From Aquabacterium sp. (GTDB lineage: Bacteria > Pseudomonadota > Gammaproteobacteria > Burkholderiales > Burkholderiaceae_C): a DNA stretch of 64,000 nt. The stretch is from assembly GCF_016234775.1 (NCBI RefSeq), contig NZ_JACRAH010000006.1, forward strand, positions 1-64,000, read 5' to 3'. The translations under genes and the position numbers were made by a program. This document shows positions 49,004 to 56,300 of the stretch, in pieces. Positions within the stretch are counted from its first letter, which is position 1, and every line of letters begins with the position of its first letter. The notes beneath the pieces are model-generated. The model was not told the DNA's origin, made no database searches, and saw only the letters and a program-made list of their open reading frames with translations.

Positions 49004-49030
49004 GCAGCGCTGCCCCGATCTGGCGGGACT

Positions 49031-50224
49031 TCAGAAAAATCGGCCGCTGACCACCCTCTTGAGCAAACGCCGGCTCAGCCGGTTGGCATAGTCCCGGTAG
49101 TCAATCTCGTCGGCCATCAGGTCAAGGTGCATGTGCGTGATCGTGCTGCTTGGCAGCATCCGCACGAACAAGCGCTCGCAGAACTTGGGAAAGACCAGGT
49201 AACGCATGCGATTGGCGTGATCCAGCGCACGGGTGATCTCCCGGCAGCGCTGCCGGTACAGCGGCAAGACGCGAACCTGGCCATCCGCTTGCAGCGCCGC
49301 CTGCACGGCCAAGGCCGCCTCATGGCCGCTTTGCATGGCAAAAGCGATGCCTTCGCCCGTGATCGGCTCCACCAGGCCGGCCGCATCGCCAGCGAGCAAG
49401 ACACGGTCGCGCCCCGGTTCGCGCTTGTAATCGCCAAAGGGCAAGTGATGCCCCTTGATCTTGCCTGGCGGCATGGTGCCAAACAGGCTGCACAGGAAGG
49501 CCTCGAAATCCCGCTTCATGTGCGGATTGCGGGCCTGGATGCCGCCCACGCCCACCGTCACCGTGTCACGCTTGGGAAACACCCAGCCGTAACCCCAGTT
49601 CACGATCCCGAAATAGATCTCGGGCCGGTGAACCTCTCGGGTCAGCAGCGCGCGGTCCACGTCCATCTCCAGGGCAAAGGCAATCTTGCTGCGATCGTAA
49701 GCGGCGCCGAACAGCGTCCTGGCCACCAGGCTGTTGACCCCATCGGCGCCAATCAGGTAGTCGAAGCTGACCTCGGCGCCTGATTGCAAGGTGCACACGC
49801 GCTGCGTCAGGTCGATGGACGCCACCCCGTCGCCCAGGTACATGGCACTGCCCCGTGCCTTGGCCAGGCTCAGCAGGTAGTCATCGAAGTGATAGCGGTT
49901 GGTGAAGTACAGCGGCTTGTGGCCATCGACATCGCTGAGGCAGCGGTCCAGATGGAACAGGCGGATGCCGGCACACTCGTATTCGTGGGCCGGATCCCAG
50001 GCCGCATCACCAAAGATGCGGGCAAACAGCTTGCGGCTGCGCATCGAGAGCAAGCCGCCGCACAACTTGGCCCGGGGGAACGCCGCCTTGTCGATCAGGC
50101 CAACGTCCACGCCCCGGCTCGCCAAGGTGTAGGCGGCGGACGAGCCCGCCGGGCCGCCGCCCATCACCAGGACGGCATGGTGCCGCCTCACACCCGGCAC
50201 CGAGGCCTCACCGACGCAGATCAA
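49031..50224 (-). CDS. FAD-dependent oxidoreductase, geranylgeranyl-reductase-like
   Basis: The 397-aa protein has an N-terminal Rossmann segment (MGGGPAGSSAAYTLASRGV), GADGVNSLVAR, and a C-terminal FAD-binding motif (GDAAGLVEPITGEGIAFAMQSG). These are typical of the geranylgeranyl reductase / halogenase-like flavoprotein branch. It may reduce isoprenoid chains or quinone precursors; the substrate is unknown. The start used is a TTG that overlaps the TGA of the upstream OmpA-family gene; GTG codons at 50200 or 50191 would also give a complete flavin fold. Confidence 0.8.
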   Translation of the reverse strand: MICVGEASVPGVRRHHAVLVMGGGPAGSSAAYTLASRGVDVGLIDKAAFPRAKLCGGLLSMRSRKLFARIFGDAAWDPAHEYECAGIRLFHLDRCLSDVDGHKPLYFTNRYHFDDYLLSLAKARGSAMYLGDGVASIDLTQRVCTLQSGAEVSFDYLIGADGVNSLVARTLFGAAYDRSKIAFALEMDVDRALLTREVHRPEIYFGIVNWGYGWVFPKRDTVTVGVGGIQARNPHMKRDFEAFLCSLFGTMPPGKIKGHHLPFGDYKREPGRDRVLLAGDAAGLVEPITGEGIAFAMQSGHEAALAVQAALQADGQVRVLPLYRQRCREITRALDHANRMRYLVFPKFCERLFVRMLPSSTITHMHLDLMADEIDYRDYANRLSRRLLKRVVSGRFF

Positions 50225-50805
50225 TCTTTGGACACGTCCGTCACGATGGTGACGCGGCGGTTCTCGACCGCAGCAGGATTCTTGGCATTGAGGACTTCGC
50301 TGTCGCCCTTGCCCACGGCCTTCAGGCGCTTGGCCTCGATCGAGTGGGCGCTGATCAGGTAGTTGCGCACGCTCTCGGCACGTTGTTGTGACAAGCTCAA
50401 GTTGGCGTCATGCACGCCGCGTGGATCGGCATGGCCTTCCACATTGAAGCCGTAGTCGGCCAGCTTGTTGTTGCGCAACGCGGCGGCCACCACATCCAGC
50501 TGCTTCTTGGCCTGAGGAGTCAGGTCAGCGGAATTGGTCTCGAAGGTGATGAGCAGCGACGCGCTGGGCTTGCGCGCGGCTTGCTGGCCGGGGGTATCGC
50601 GCTGCACACGCAGGCTGCGGGTGACCACGGGCTCCTCGGGCGTCAGGGCGTCGATCAGGTTGGTCTCGGTCACAGCCTTGCCTTTGAGCACGGTGGTGGG
50701 CGCAGGGCCTTCAGCGTGGGCCTGGACGTGGGCCAAGGCCAGGCCAGCCGACAGGGCGGCGGCCAGCAGAGAGCGGGTCAGAGCGAAAGTGGACGACGTG
50801 TTCAT
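50221..50805 (-). CDS. OmpA-family periplasmic protein
   Basis: The 194-aa protein has a signal peptide ending VQAHAEG, a short linker, and one C-terminal OmpA domain (SLLITFETNSADLTPQAKKQLD, FNVEGHADPRGVHDANLSLSQQRA, then VENRRVTIV). The domain binds diaminopimelate in peptidoglycan. It lacks an N-terminal barrel, so it is a periplasmic or lipoprotein-like anchor. It lies 96 bases beyond pppA, and its stop overlaps the flavoprotein start. Confidence 0.85.
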   Translation of the reverse strand: MNTSSTFALTRSLLAAALSAGLALAHVQAHAEGPAPTTVLKGKAVTETNLIDALTPEEPVVTRSLRVQRDTPGQQAARKPSASLLITFETNSADLTPQAKKQLDVVAAALRNNKLADYGFNVEGHADPRGVHDANLSLSQQRAESVRNYLISAHSIEAKRLKAVGKGDSEVLNAKNPAAVENRRVTIVTDVSKD

Positions 50806-50901
50806 GACAGGTCCTTAGGAATCATGTTGACGGCTGCACTGTAGAGCGGCCATTCGGATAAGAAAAGCGACTTTTGTCACCGTGGGTTTGTTCCCGGACA
50901 C

Positions 50902-51669
50902 TCAGCCACCGATGCGGGTGACCTCGGCAGGATTGCCAGCCCAAACAGCCACTGCAGTGTAGTTGTCCTGGTTGGCGATGCGGCACTGTGCCACGATAGC
51001 GGCCATGTCATCCAGCCACTGGCGGGGCGTGTCAGCCCGAAACAGGGTGCGCTCCAGGTCTTCCAGCTCCAGCTGATCCCACCAGCCGTCCGAACACAGC
51101 AGAAAGACATCACCTTCGTAGACGGGCTCGGGCTGCTTCGTGACGTGCACATTGGGCGTCTCATCACTGCCCATGGCGGCCAGCAACTGGTTCTTGCGCG
51201 GGTGGTGCTTGGCTTCTTCGGGCTTGATGTAGCCGGCGTTCACCATGTGCTGCACCACGCTGTCATCCACCGTGAGTTGCTCGGCACGCCCCTGACGGAT
51301 GCGGTAGAGGCGCGAATCGCCCACGTGGGCCCACAGGGCCTGGCCCACCTCGGCGTCAATCCAAAGCGCCACCACTGTGGCGTGCATGCGCTGGTGGCTG
51401 GGCAGCCCTTGCTGACCCGTGTTGAGCACCTCGTTGGCATCCTCAATGGCCGCCTCCAGCACCGCAGGATTGAACACCGTGGCGCGCTGCAGCAGCACCG
51501 TGGCCGTGCGCACCACGATGTCGGAGGCCATGGCGCCATTGCTGTGCCCCCCCGCACCGTCAGACAAAATGGCGTAAACCTGGGCACCGGACGTGCCGTG
51601 ACGCAGGTCGTCCTCGTTGTGCGAACGTTGGCCGACTTCGCTGTGGCTCGCTACTTCAATGTGCATCAT
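50902..51669 (-). CDS. pppA: T6SS PP2C-type protein phosphatase
   Basis: The 255-aa PP2C phosphatase has RSHNEDD (metal-binding Asp), LSDGAGGHSNG (metal Asp), WAHVGDSRLY, LLCSDGWWD and the last metal Asp in QDNYTAV. It reverses PpkA phosphorylation and switches T6SS assembly off. Its start overlaps the tagH stop as ATGA, so PppA and the FHA substrate are made together. Confidence 0.92.
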   Translation of the reverse strand: MMHIEVASHSEVGQRSHNEDDLRHGTSGAQVYAILSDGAGGHSNGAMASDIVVRTATVLLQRATVFNPAVLEAAIEDANEVLNTGQQGLPSHQRMHATVVALWIDAEVGQALWAHVGDSRLYRIRQGRAEQLTVDDSVVQHMVNAGYIKPEEAKHHPRKNQLLAAMGSDETPNVHVTKQPEPVYEGDVFLLCSDGWWDQLELEDLERTLFRADTPRQWLDDMAAIVAQCRIANQDNYTAVAVWAGNPAEVTRIGG

Positions 51670-54071
51670 GCAGAGGGGCTGGTGGGCGCAGCAGGGTGGC
51701 GACCGGACTGGCGCCGCTCGGCGTCCAGGCGATCAAGCTGTTCTTCGTAGGCCTGCAGGAAGGCGCGGCCGAACAGGTTGTGGAAATCATCCTGCGCCTC
51801 GGTTTTCACCGACTCGTAGTGCTGCAGATACAGCTCCCAGAGTTTGGCGCGGCGGTTCATCGGCAGCAGGCTGTCGAGCATGCTGCGGCCCACCAGCTTG
51901 GTTTCCAGCTGCTCGGGCTCGAAGCGGGCCAGCACGCCTTCCAGCGCGGCGCGCATGCCCACCATGGTGCCGATGGTGTGGCCCAGCAGGTCGTCCATGG
52001 CGTCGGCCACGGCTTCCGGCCCGGTCATGAAACCGCGCATCGGGGGCTGCAGCAATTGCTCCATCGCCGACTGCGTATCGGGCGAGAACTTCAGCGGGTT
52101 GTTGCGACGCGCCTGGATCACGGTCACTTCAGCGCGCATCTCCTGCTTGGTGGCCGCACGCGCCGCCACCAGCTTGAGGCTGCCGTCCACCGTGTGGTGC
52201 AGCAACTGGCCGATGACGCGCATCAGATCCGGGTTGAGCCCCTGGGGTGGATTGAAGCGGATGCCGGCACCTTCGCAAAAGGCGTTCCACAAGGCCTGGG
52301 TATCTGCGGCAGCGGCAGGCGCCACAGGCGATGCCAGCGGCACATTGGTGGGTGCCTCGTCTTCCTTGACAGGTTCGGGCTGGTGCACCGCCACATGGGG
52401 CACGGCCGTTTGCGGGATGGGCAGTTGCGTTTCGAGCGGGGCCTGCAAAGGCTCGTGCCCCACAGGCAGGCTCAGGTCCAGCCCCAGCAGATCGTCGGCA
52501 GGCACGGGCGCGGCCTCACTCTGCCGCGCAGCGCGGGGCACGTGCACGCTGGGCACGGTCTGTGGTGACAGATCGAGGTCATCCAGCAGTGACGCGCGAG
52601 CGGGCTCGCCCAGGCCCAGATCGGCAAAGGGCGAGGCACCAGCCGCCAACGGTGCCGATGGGGACGCGGCATCTTCAGCGGCTGCTTGGGCAGGCAGCGA
52701 AGCTGGCGCGGGTTCGGCCGTTTTCGAAGCCGCAGCCGAAGGCGGCGGCATGAAGGAGAAGCTGGCCGACAGGGGCTCGCGATGAGCGGGCGCGGGCTCG
52801 GCCACAGGCGGCAACACCATCGCTGCCTGCAACTCGGGCACGTCGTCCGGCAAGGTCGCACCAGCAGATACCGCGTCACGCTCTGAAGGCGCCACCTCCA
52901 CATCGGCACGCGGTGTGATCAAGGCCAGCGGGTCCAGATTGCTGGGCATGCCCGCCGCAGCCTCGGCAGGCGCGGCCGGCTCGGTCTTCTTGAGGAAGCT
53001 GGCCAGGGGATCCGAGGAGGTGCCACCACCCAGCCCAAAGAGCTGGTCGATCGAGTTGGCACCAGCCGGCGCGACCGACCCCATCAGGTCGAGATCGCCC
53101 GGCAACGCTGGGGCACCCGGATTCAAATCGAAAGGATTCGCGCTGGCTGGTGGCGTGGGCGACTTGGGCAAGTCCCAGCTGCCAGATGATGCCGATGAGG
53201 ACGCGGGGCGGCCACTCGGTGAGGGTGCAGCCTGAAAGTCGGCGAAGGGATCGAAATCGTCAGGCAGGCGGTTCGAGGTGGCCACGGGCGCTGCAGGAGC
53301 CGAAGGGGCCGATGCACCAAACGCCGACGCAGCAAATGCCGGCGCCGGGCTGCCAAAGGGTGATGAGGGCAACGACGAGGCCGGCGGCGACATGGGTGCG
53401 GGCGTGCCCAGCAGATCGGCAAAGGGCGAACCCGAAGACGGTGCAGCGGGTTGCGCAAACGCCGGTGACGACGAGCCGCCGCCAAAACCGCCCAGCAAAT
53501 CAGCAAAGGGTGATGCGGGTGTGGCCGCCGATGCGGCAGTCGCTGCAGGTTGGGCGACAGGCGGCGCAACAGGTGCAGGTGCAGGCGCGGGCGCACTGAC
53601 CGGTACCGCCATGGACGGCGTCTGTATCGCAGACCGTTCCGCCGCTTGCATCAGGCTGGAATCGGTGCGTGGCTCCTGCCCTGAACCCACGATGACGGTG
53701 CGCGAGTCCACGGCCGCACGACCCTTGGTGATCGTGCGCGCGGTGGCATCGTTCTTTGAGTACGTGACCTGCAAGGCATAGGTACCGATCTGCAGCTCGT
53801 CGTTTTCATCGAGCAAGGCACCTTCGCCCGGCGCAATGGCTTTGTTGTTGTGCCAGATCGGATTGGCATTGCCCACGTTGAGCAGGCGCCAGCCATCCGG
53901 GCTGCGGCTGACCTCGGCCTGCAGGCGGGAAATGCGGCGCTCCGGATCGGGCAGGGCCAGCGTGTTCGTGTCCGAGCGGCCAATGGTGCCGCCGCGCTCA
54001 TCGAAATATGCGGAAATCGCCTGCGTCAAGGGCTGGCCAGCCAGGCTGACGGCGCGGATGAGCAAGTGCAT
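51666..54071 (-). CDS. tagH: T6SS FHA-domain protein TagH
   Basis: The 801-aa protein has an N-terminal FHA domain (about 25-100; GTIGRSDTNTLALPD, then RRISRLQAEV) that binds phosphothreonine. About 400 residues of Ala/Pro/Ser-rich linker follow, with repeated SPFADLLG-type motifs (about 190, 215, 480). The C-terminal T6SS FHA-C domain (about 590-790; LKFSPDTQSAMEQLLQPPMRGFM) ends the protein. Fha/TagH scaffolds T6SS assembly downstream of PpkA. The repeated PFAD/L motifs in the linker may be docking sites (inferred). Confidence 0.92.
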   Translation of the reverse strand: MHLLIRAVSLAGQPLTQAISAYFDERGGTIGRSDTNTLALPDPERRISRLQAEVSRSPDGWRLLNVGNANPIWHNNKAIAPGEGALLDENDELQIGTYALQVTYSKNDATARTITKGRAAVDSRTVIVGSGQEPRTDSSLMQAAERSAIQTPSMAVPVSAPAPAPAPVAPPVAQPAATAASAATPASPFADLLGGFGGGSSSPAFAQPAAPSSGSPFADLLGTPAPMSPPASSLPSSPFGSPAPAFAASAFGASAPSAPAAPVATSNRLPDDFDPFADFQAAPSPSGRPASSSASSGSWDLPKSPTPPASANPFDLNPGAPALPGDLDLMGSVAPAGANSIDQLFGLGGGTSSDPLASFLKKTEPAAPAEAAAGMPSNLDPLALITPRADVEVAPSERDAVSAGATLPDDVPELQAAMVLPPVAEPAPAHREPLSASFSFMPPPSAAASKTAEPAPASLPAQAAAEDAASPSAPLAAGASPFADLGLGEPARASLLDDLDLSPQTVPSVHVPRAARQSEAAPVPADDLLGLDLSLPVGHEPLQAPLETQLPIPQTAVPHVAVHQPEPVKEDEAPTNVPLASPVAPAAAADTQALWNAFCEGAGIRFNPPQGLNPDLMRVIGQLLHHTVDGSLKLVAARAATKQEMRAEVTVIQARRNNPLKFSPDTQSAMEQLLQPPMRGFMTGPEAVADAMDDLLGHTIGTMVGMRAALEGVLARFEPEQLETKLVGRSMLDSLLPMNRRAKLWELYLQHYESVKTEAQDDFHNLFGRAFLQAYEEQLDRLDAERRQSGRHPAAPTSPSA

Positions 54072-54192
54072 GAAGACTCCAGACTGCCCCTGTTATAGAG
54101 ATGAGGTGGGGCGATGATCCGAATGGTGTCTGCGTAGCTGACCTTGGTCAATCAACGAAAGTCATGCGGGACACGCGCAAAACTGCGCGAGG

Positions 54193-54366
54193 TCAAAGAA
54201 GGCCATGCCAGGCTTGCCAAAGCAGCACGGCGGCAAAGATCAAGGCCGTCATCAAGCGCCCCTTGGCGGCTGGCGTGATGCGCCTGTGTCGGACGATGTC
54301 CAACATGCCCAGCACGAACAAGGCACTCCCCACCACGGCCAACACAATCATGGGATCGATATTCAC
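54193..54366 (-). CDS. 57-aa membrane protein overlapping the TIGR02270 gene
   Basis: A GTG at 54366 begins a 57-residue frame ending at TGA 54195-54193. The product has two hydrophobic helices (MIVLAVVGSALFVLGMLDIV and ALIFAAVLLWQAW) joined by a basic loop (RHRRITPAAKGR). The GTG overlaps the preceding TGA as GTGA, a sign of translational coupling. It sits in the 290-base gap between tagH and the TIGR02270 gene. Function is unknown. Confidence 0.55.
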   Translation of the reverse strand: MNIDPMIVLAVVGSALFVLGMLDIVRHRRITPAAKGRLMTALIFAAVLLWQAWHGLL

Positions 54367-55673
54367 GACAAGGCTGCCTCTTCTTCAGCCAGCCAGCGAC
54401 TTTGCCGCCAGGCGGGCGCTGCAACGGGAAACAGCCTGGCGCCAGGGCGCAGCAAGCAAAGGTATTCAGCGGCCATGATGCGCTGACGTTGCCCTTTGGA
54501 CTTGAGCACCTCGACGCAATGCTTCGGACTGGGTGGCTCGCCCGCGAAGTAACGCTGGCCTGGCAAGAAGCGCTGGGCATTGGCCTGCCACCAGGCCTGT
54601 ACCTTGGCTTGATCGGGCCAGGGCAAGCTGTCGTCTTCGTCCAAAGCGACGTTCTCGTCTTCGGGATTGTCATGGGGGCCAAAGTCGACGCCCTCGGGCG
54701 GCTTGCGCTCCAGGTCAAGAAAGGCGAGGTCGACACCGGTGATCATGCTGAAGGCTTCGCCCGACAAACGCGCCCACACGTCATCGGCCATGTGATGAAT
54801 CAGCCAGGGGATGACTTGTACGTCCCCCACCCAAGCGGCCAAGCGCATCATGCGGCGCTTGTGCGGGACACTGGTATCGGCTTGTGAGGCCATGGTGCGC
54901 ACCTGATCACGCCCCCATTCCATGGAGGCGGCAATAGTGGCCAAACGGTGGGCGGCTTCGCAGGGCAGACCGCTATCGTCGTCAGGGTCGGCTTGCAACA
55001 AAACGGCGCGCACGTTGTCTGCTGCGCCTGCAGCCCACAGCGTCAAAGCCCAGCTGGCGGCCAAAAGAACGGCCTCATGGCCTGGCTTGGCGGGGTGATT
55101 GAGCACATAGCGTGCGGCATCAGCCAAGCCCACGCGGCCCATCTGGCCCGCGACACGCCAGGCCCGAGTCTGCACAAGTGGGTCTGCGTCCTGCAGCGCT
55201 TGAGCGAGCACCGGGCCCGGATCCACGCGGTGCATGGCACAGGCAGCCAGGCCCCAGGCACGGTGTTGGGGCACCGTGCTGCCAAGCAGGGCGCGCACAG
55301 TGCCTTGCAGGTCTTCTGACGAGACCCAGCCCATTGCAGAAAGAAAACCGCGTTCGGCCTCGGTCGTTGTTGCAGCCAGCGCGACAGCCCGCTGCAGCCA
55401 GCTTGCGTCACGGCGTTGAAGCGCTTGCGTGACCAGGATGAAGAAGCCCCCAGTCGAGAAATCGGCAAACGTCGGCTCCAGCAGGGTCAATCCCTCTGCA
55501 TCGGCAACGGCAACGGCAATGCCGTCCAGATGCGCGGCCAGGCGATCATCCACGCGACGCAAGCGATGCAGTTGTACGTGAGGCGCGCGCAGCAAGACTG
55601 CCCTCACCTGACGAAGGCTGGCAGCGTCGTCAATATGCTGGCGCAGTACGGGTAGCAGTGGCTTGCGGGGCAT
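54363..55673 (-). CDS. TIGR02270-family protein, T6SS-associated
   Basis: The 436-aa protein has HEAT-like helical repeats (LQDADPLVQTRAWRVAGQMG, for example) and a C-terminal section with AWWQANAQRFLPGQRYFAGEPPS, which fits the TIGR02270 family of conserved hypotheticals found beside vgrG, DUF4150 and DUF2169 genes. No enzyme motif is seen. It lies 36 bases after the DUF4303 gene. A chaperone or adaptor role for effector loading is a guess from neighbourhood. Confidence 0.75.
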   Translation of the reverse strand: MPRKPLLPVLRQHIDDAASLRQVRAVLLRAPHVQLHRLRRVDDRLAAHLDGIAVAVADAEGLTLLEPTFADFSTGGFFILVTQALQRRDASWLQRAVALAATTTEAERGFLSAMGWVSSEDLQGTVRALLGSTVPQHRAWGLAACAMHRVDPGPVLAQALQDADPLVQTRAWRVAGQMGRVGLADAARYVLNHPAKPGHEAVLLAASWALTLWAAGAADNVRAVLLQADPDDDSGLPCEAAHRLATIAASMEWGRDQVRTMASQADTSVPHKRRMMRLAAWVGDVQVIPWLIHHMADDVWARLSGEAFSMITGVDLAFLDLERKPPEGVDFGPHDNPEDENVALDEDDSLPWPDQAKVQAWWQANAQRFLPGQRYFAGEPPSPKHCVEVLKSKGQRQRIMAAEYLCLLRPGARLFPVAAPAWRQSRWLAEEEAALS

Positions 55674-55709
55674 GAGGCTCTTCCCTGGCCTTCCTTGAAA
55701 GTGAGGGTT

Positions 55710-56267
55710 TCAAGACTCGGCAGAGCTTTCCTCGCCATATCTTCCGAGAAATGGCAAGTAACTCTGCGCAGGGTTCAGCTGTTTCACGGATTGATTTTCC
55801 AGACCATAGCCTTCATCACCATCCGAGGATGAAATGTAGATCAAGATATTTTCCCGATCCTTCCCAAAGAATCCGTTCTGGTCCATTTTCTTGAGGGCAG
55901 CGATCATGCAGTCGTGAACTGAATTCTTATATGCCTCATAAGCCTCTGCGGACCTCGGCATGGTTTTCCTGTAATTTTCCAGATCCAGATAAATACCATT
56001 GAACAAATCGGCCTTCCAGCCCTCATAAGCCCACTCTGCCGACGCCCATTTATAACAAGCGATCTGCAATTCATTGGTTTCACCTGTATCTCGCACCTTC
56101 ACTTCATGCTGCTCTAGGCTGTTCGCTGAAGGCAATATCGTCCAGGCATCACCGTCTGTATACAGAACAAATACATAAAAGTGCTCGTTCGATTTTTCAG
56201 TCCGCAATGAGTCAAATGCTGCACTTGCCGCCGTCACCACGTCATTCGTTAGCTTTTCCCAGTCCAT
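55710..56267 (-). CDS. DUF4303-family protein, probable Rhs immunity protein
   Basis: The 185-aa soluble protein carries the DUF4303 pattern: FYVFVLYTDGDAWTILPSANS near the start, YKWASAEWAYEG, then NILIYISSSDGDEG at the C-terminal end. DUF4303 (Imm-like) proteins are common immunity partners of polymorphic toxins. It follows the Rhs stop by 33 bases and, like the Rhs tip, is richer in A and T than the surrounding genes. Direct neutralisation of the AHH-like tip is inferred. Confidence 0.75.
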   Translation of the reverse strand: MDWEKLTNDVVTAASAAFDSLRTEKSNEHFYVFVLYTDGDAWTILPSANSLEQHEVKVRDTGETNELQIACYKWASAEWAYEGWKADLFNGIYLDLENYRKTMPRSAEAYEAYKNSVHDCMIAALKKMDQNGFFGKDRENILIYISSSDGDEGYGLENQSVKQLNPAQSYLPFLGRYGEESSAES

Positions 56268-56300
56268 TCTAGCGCTCCAACAAGAAGAGATTCTTAAAAA

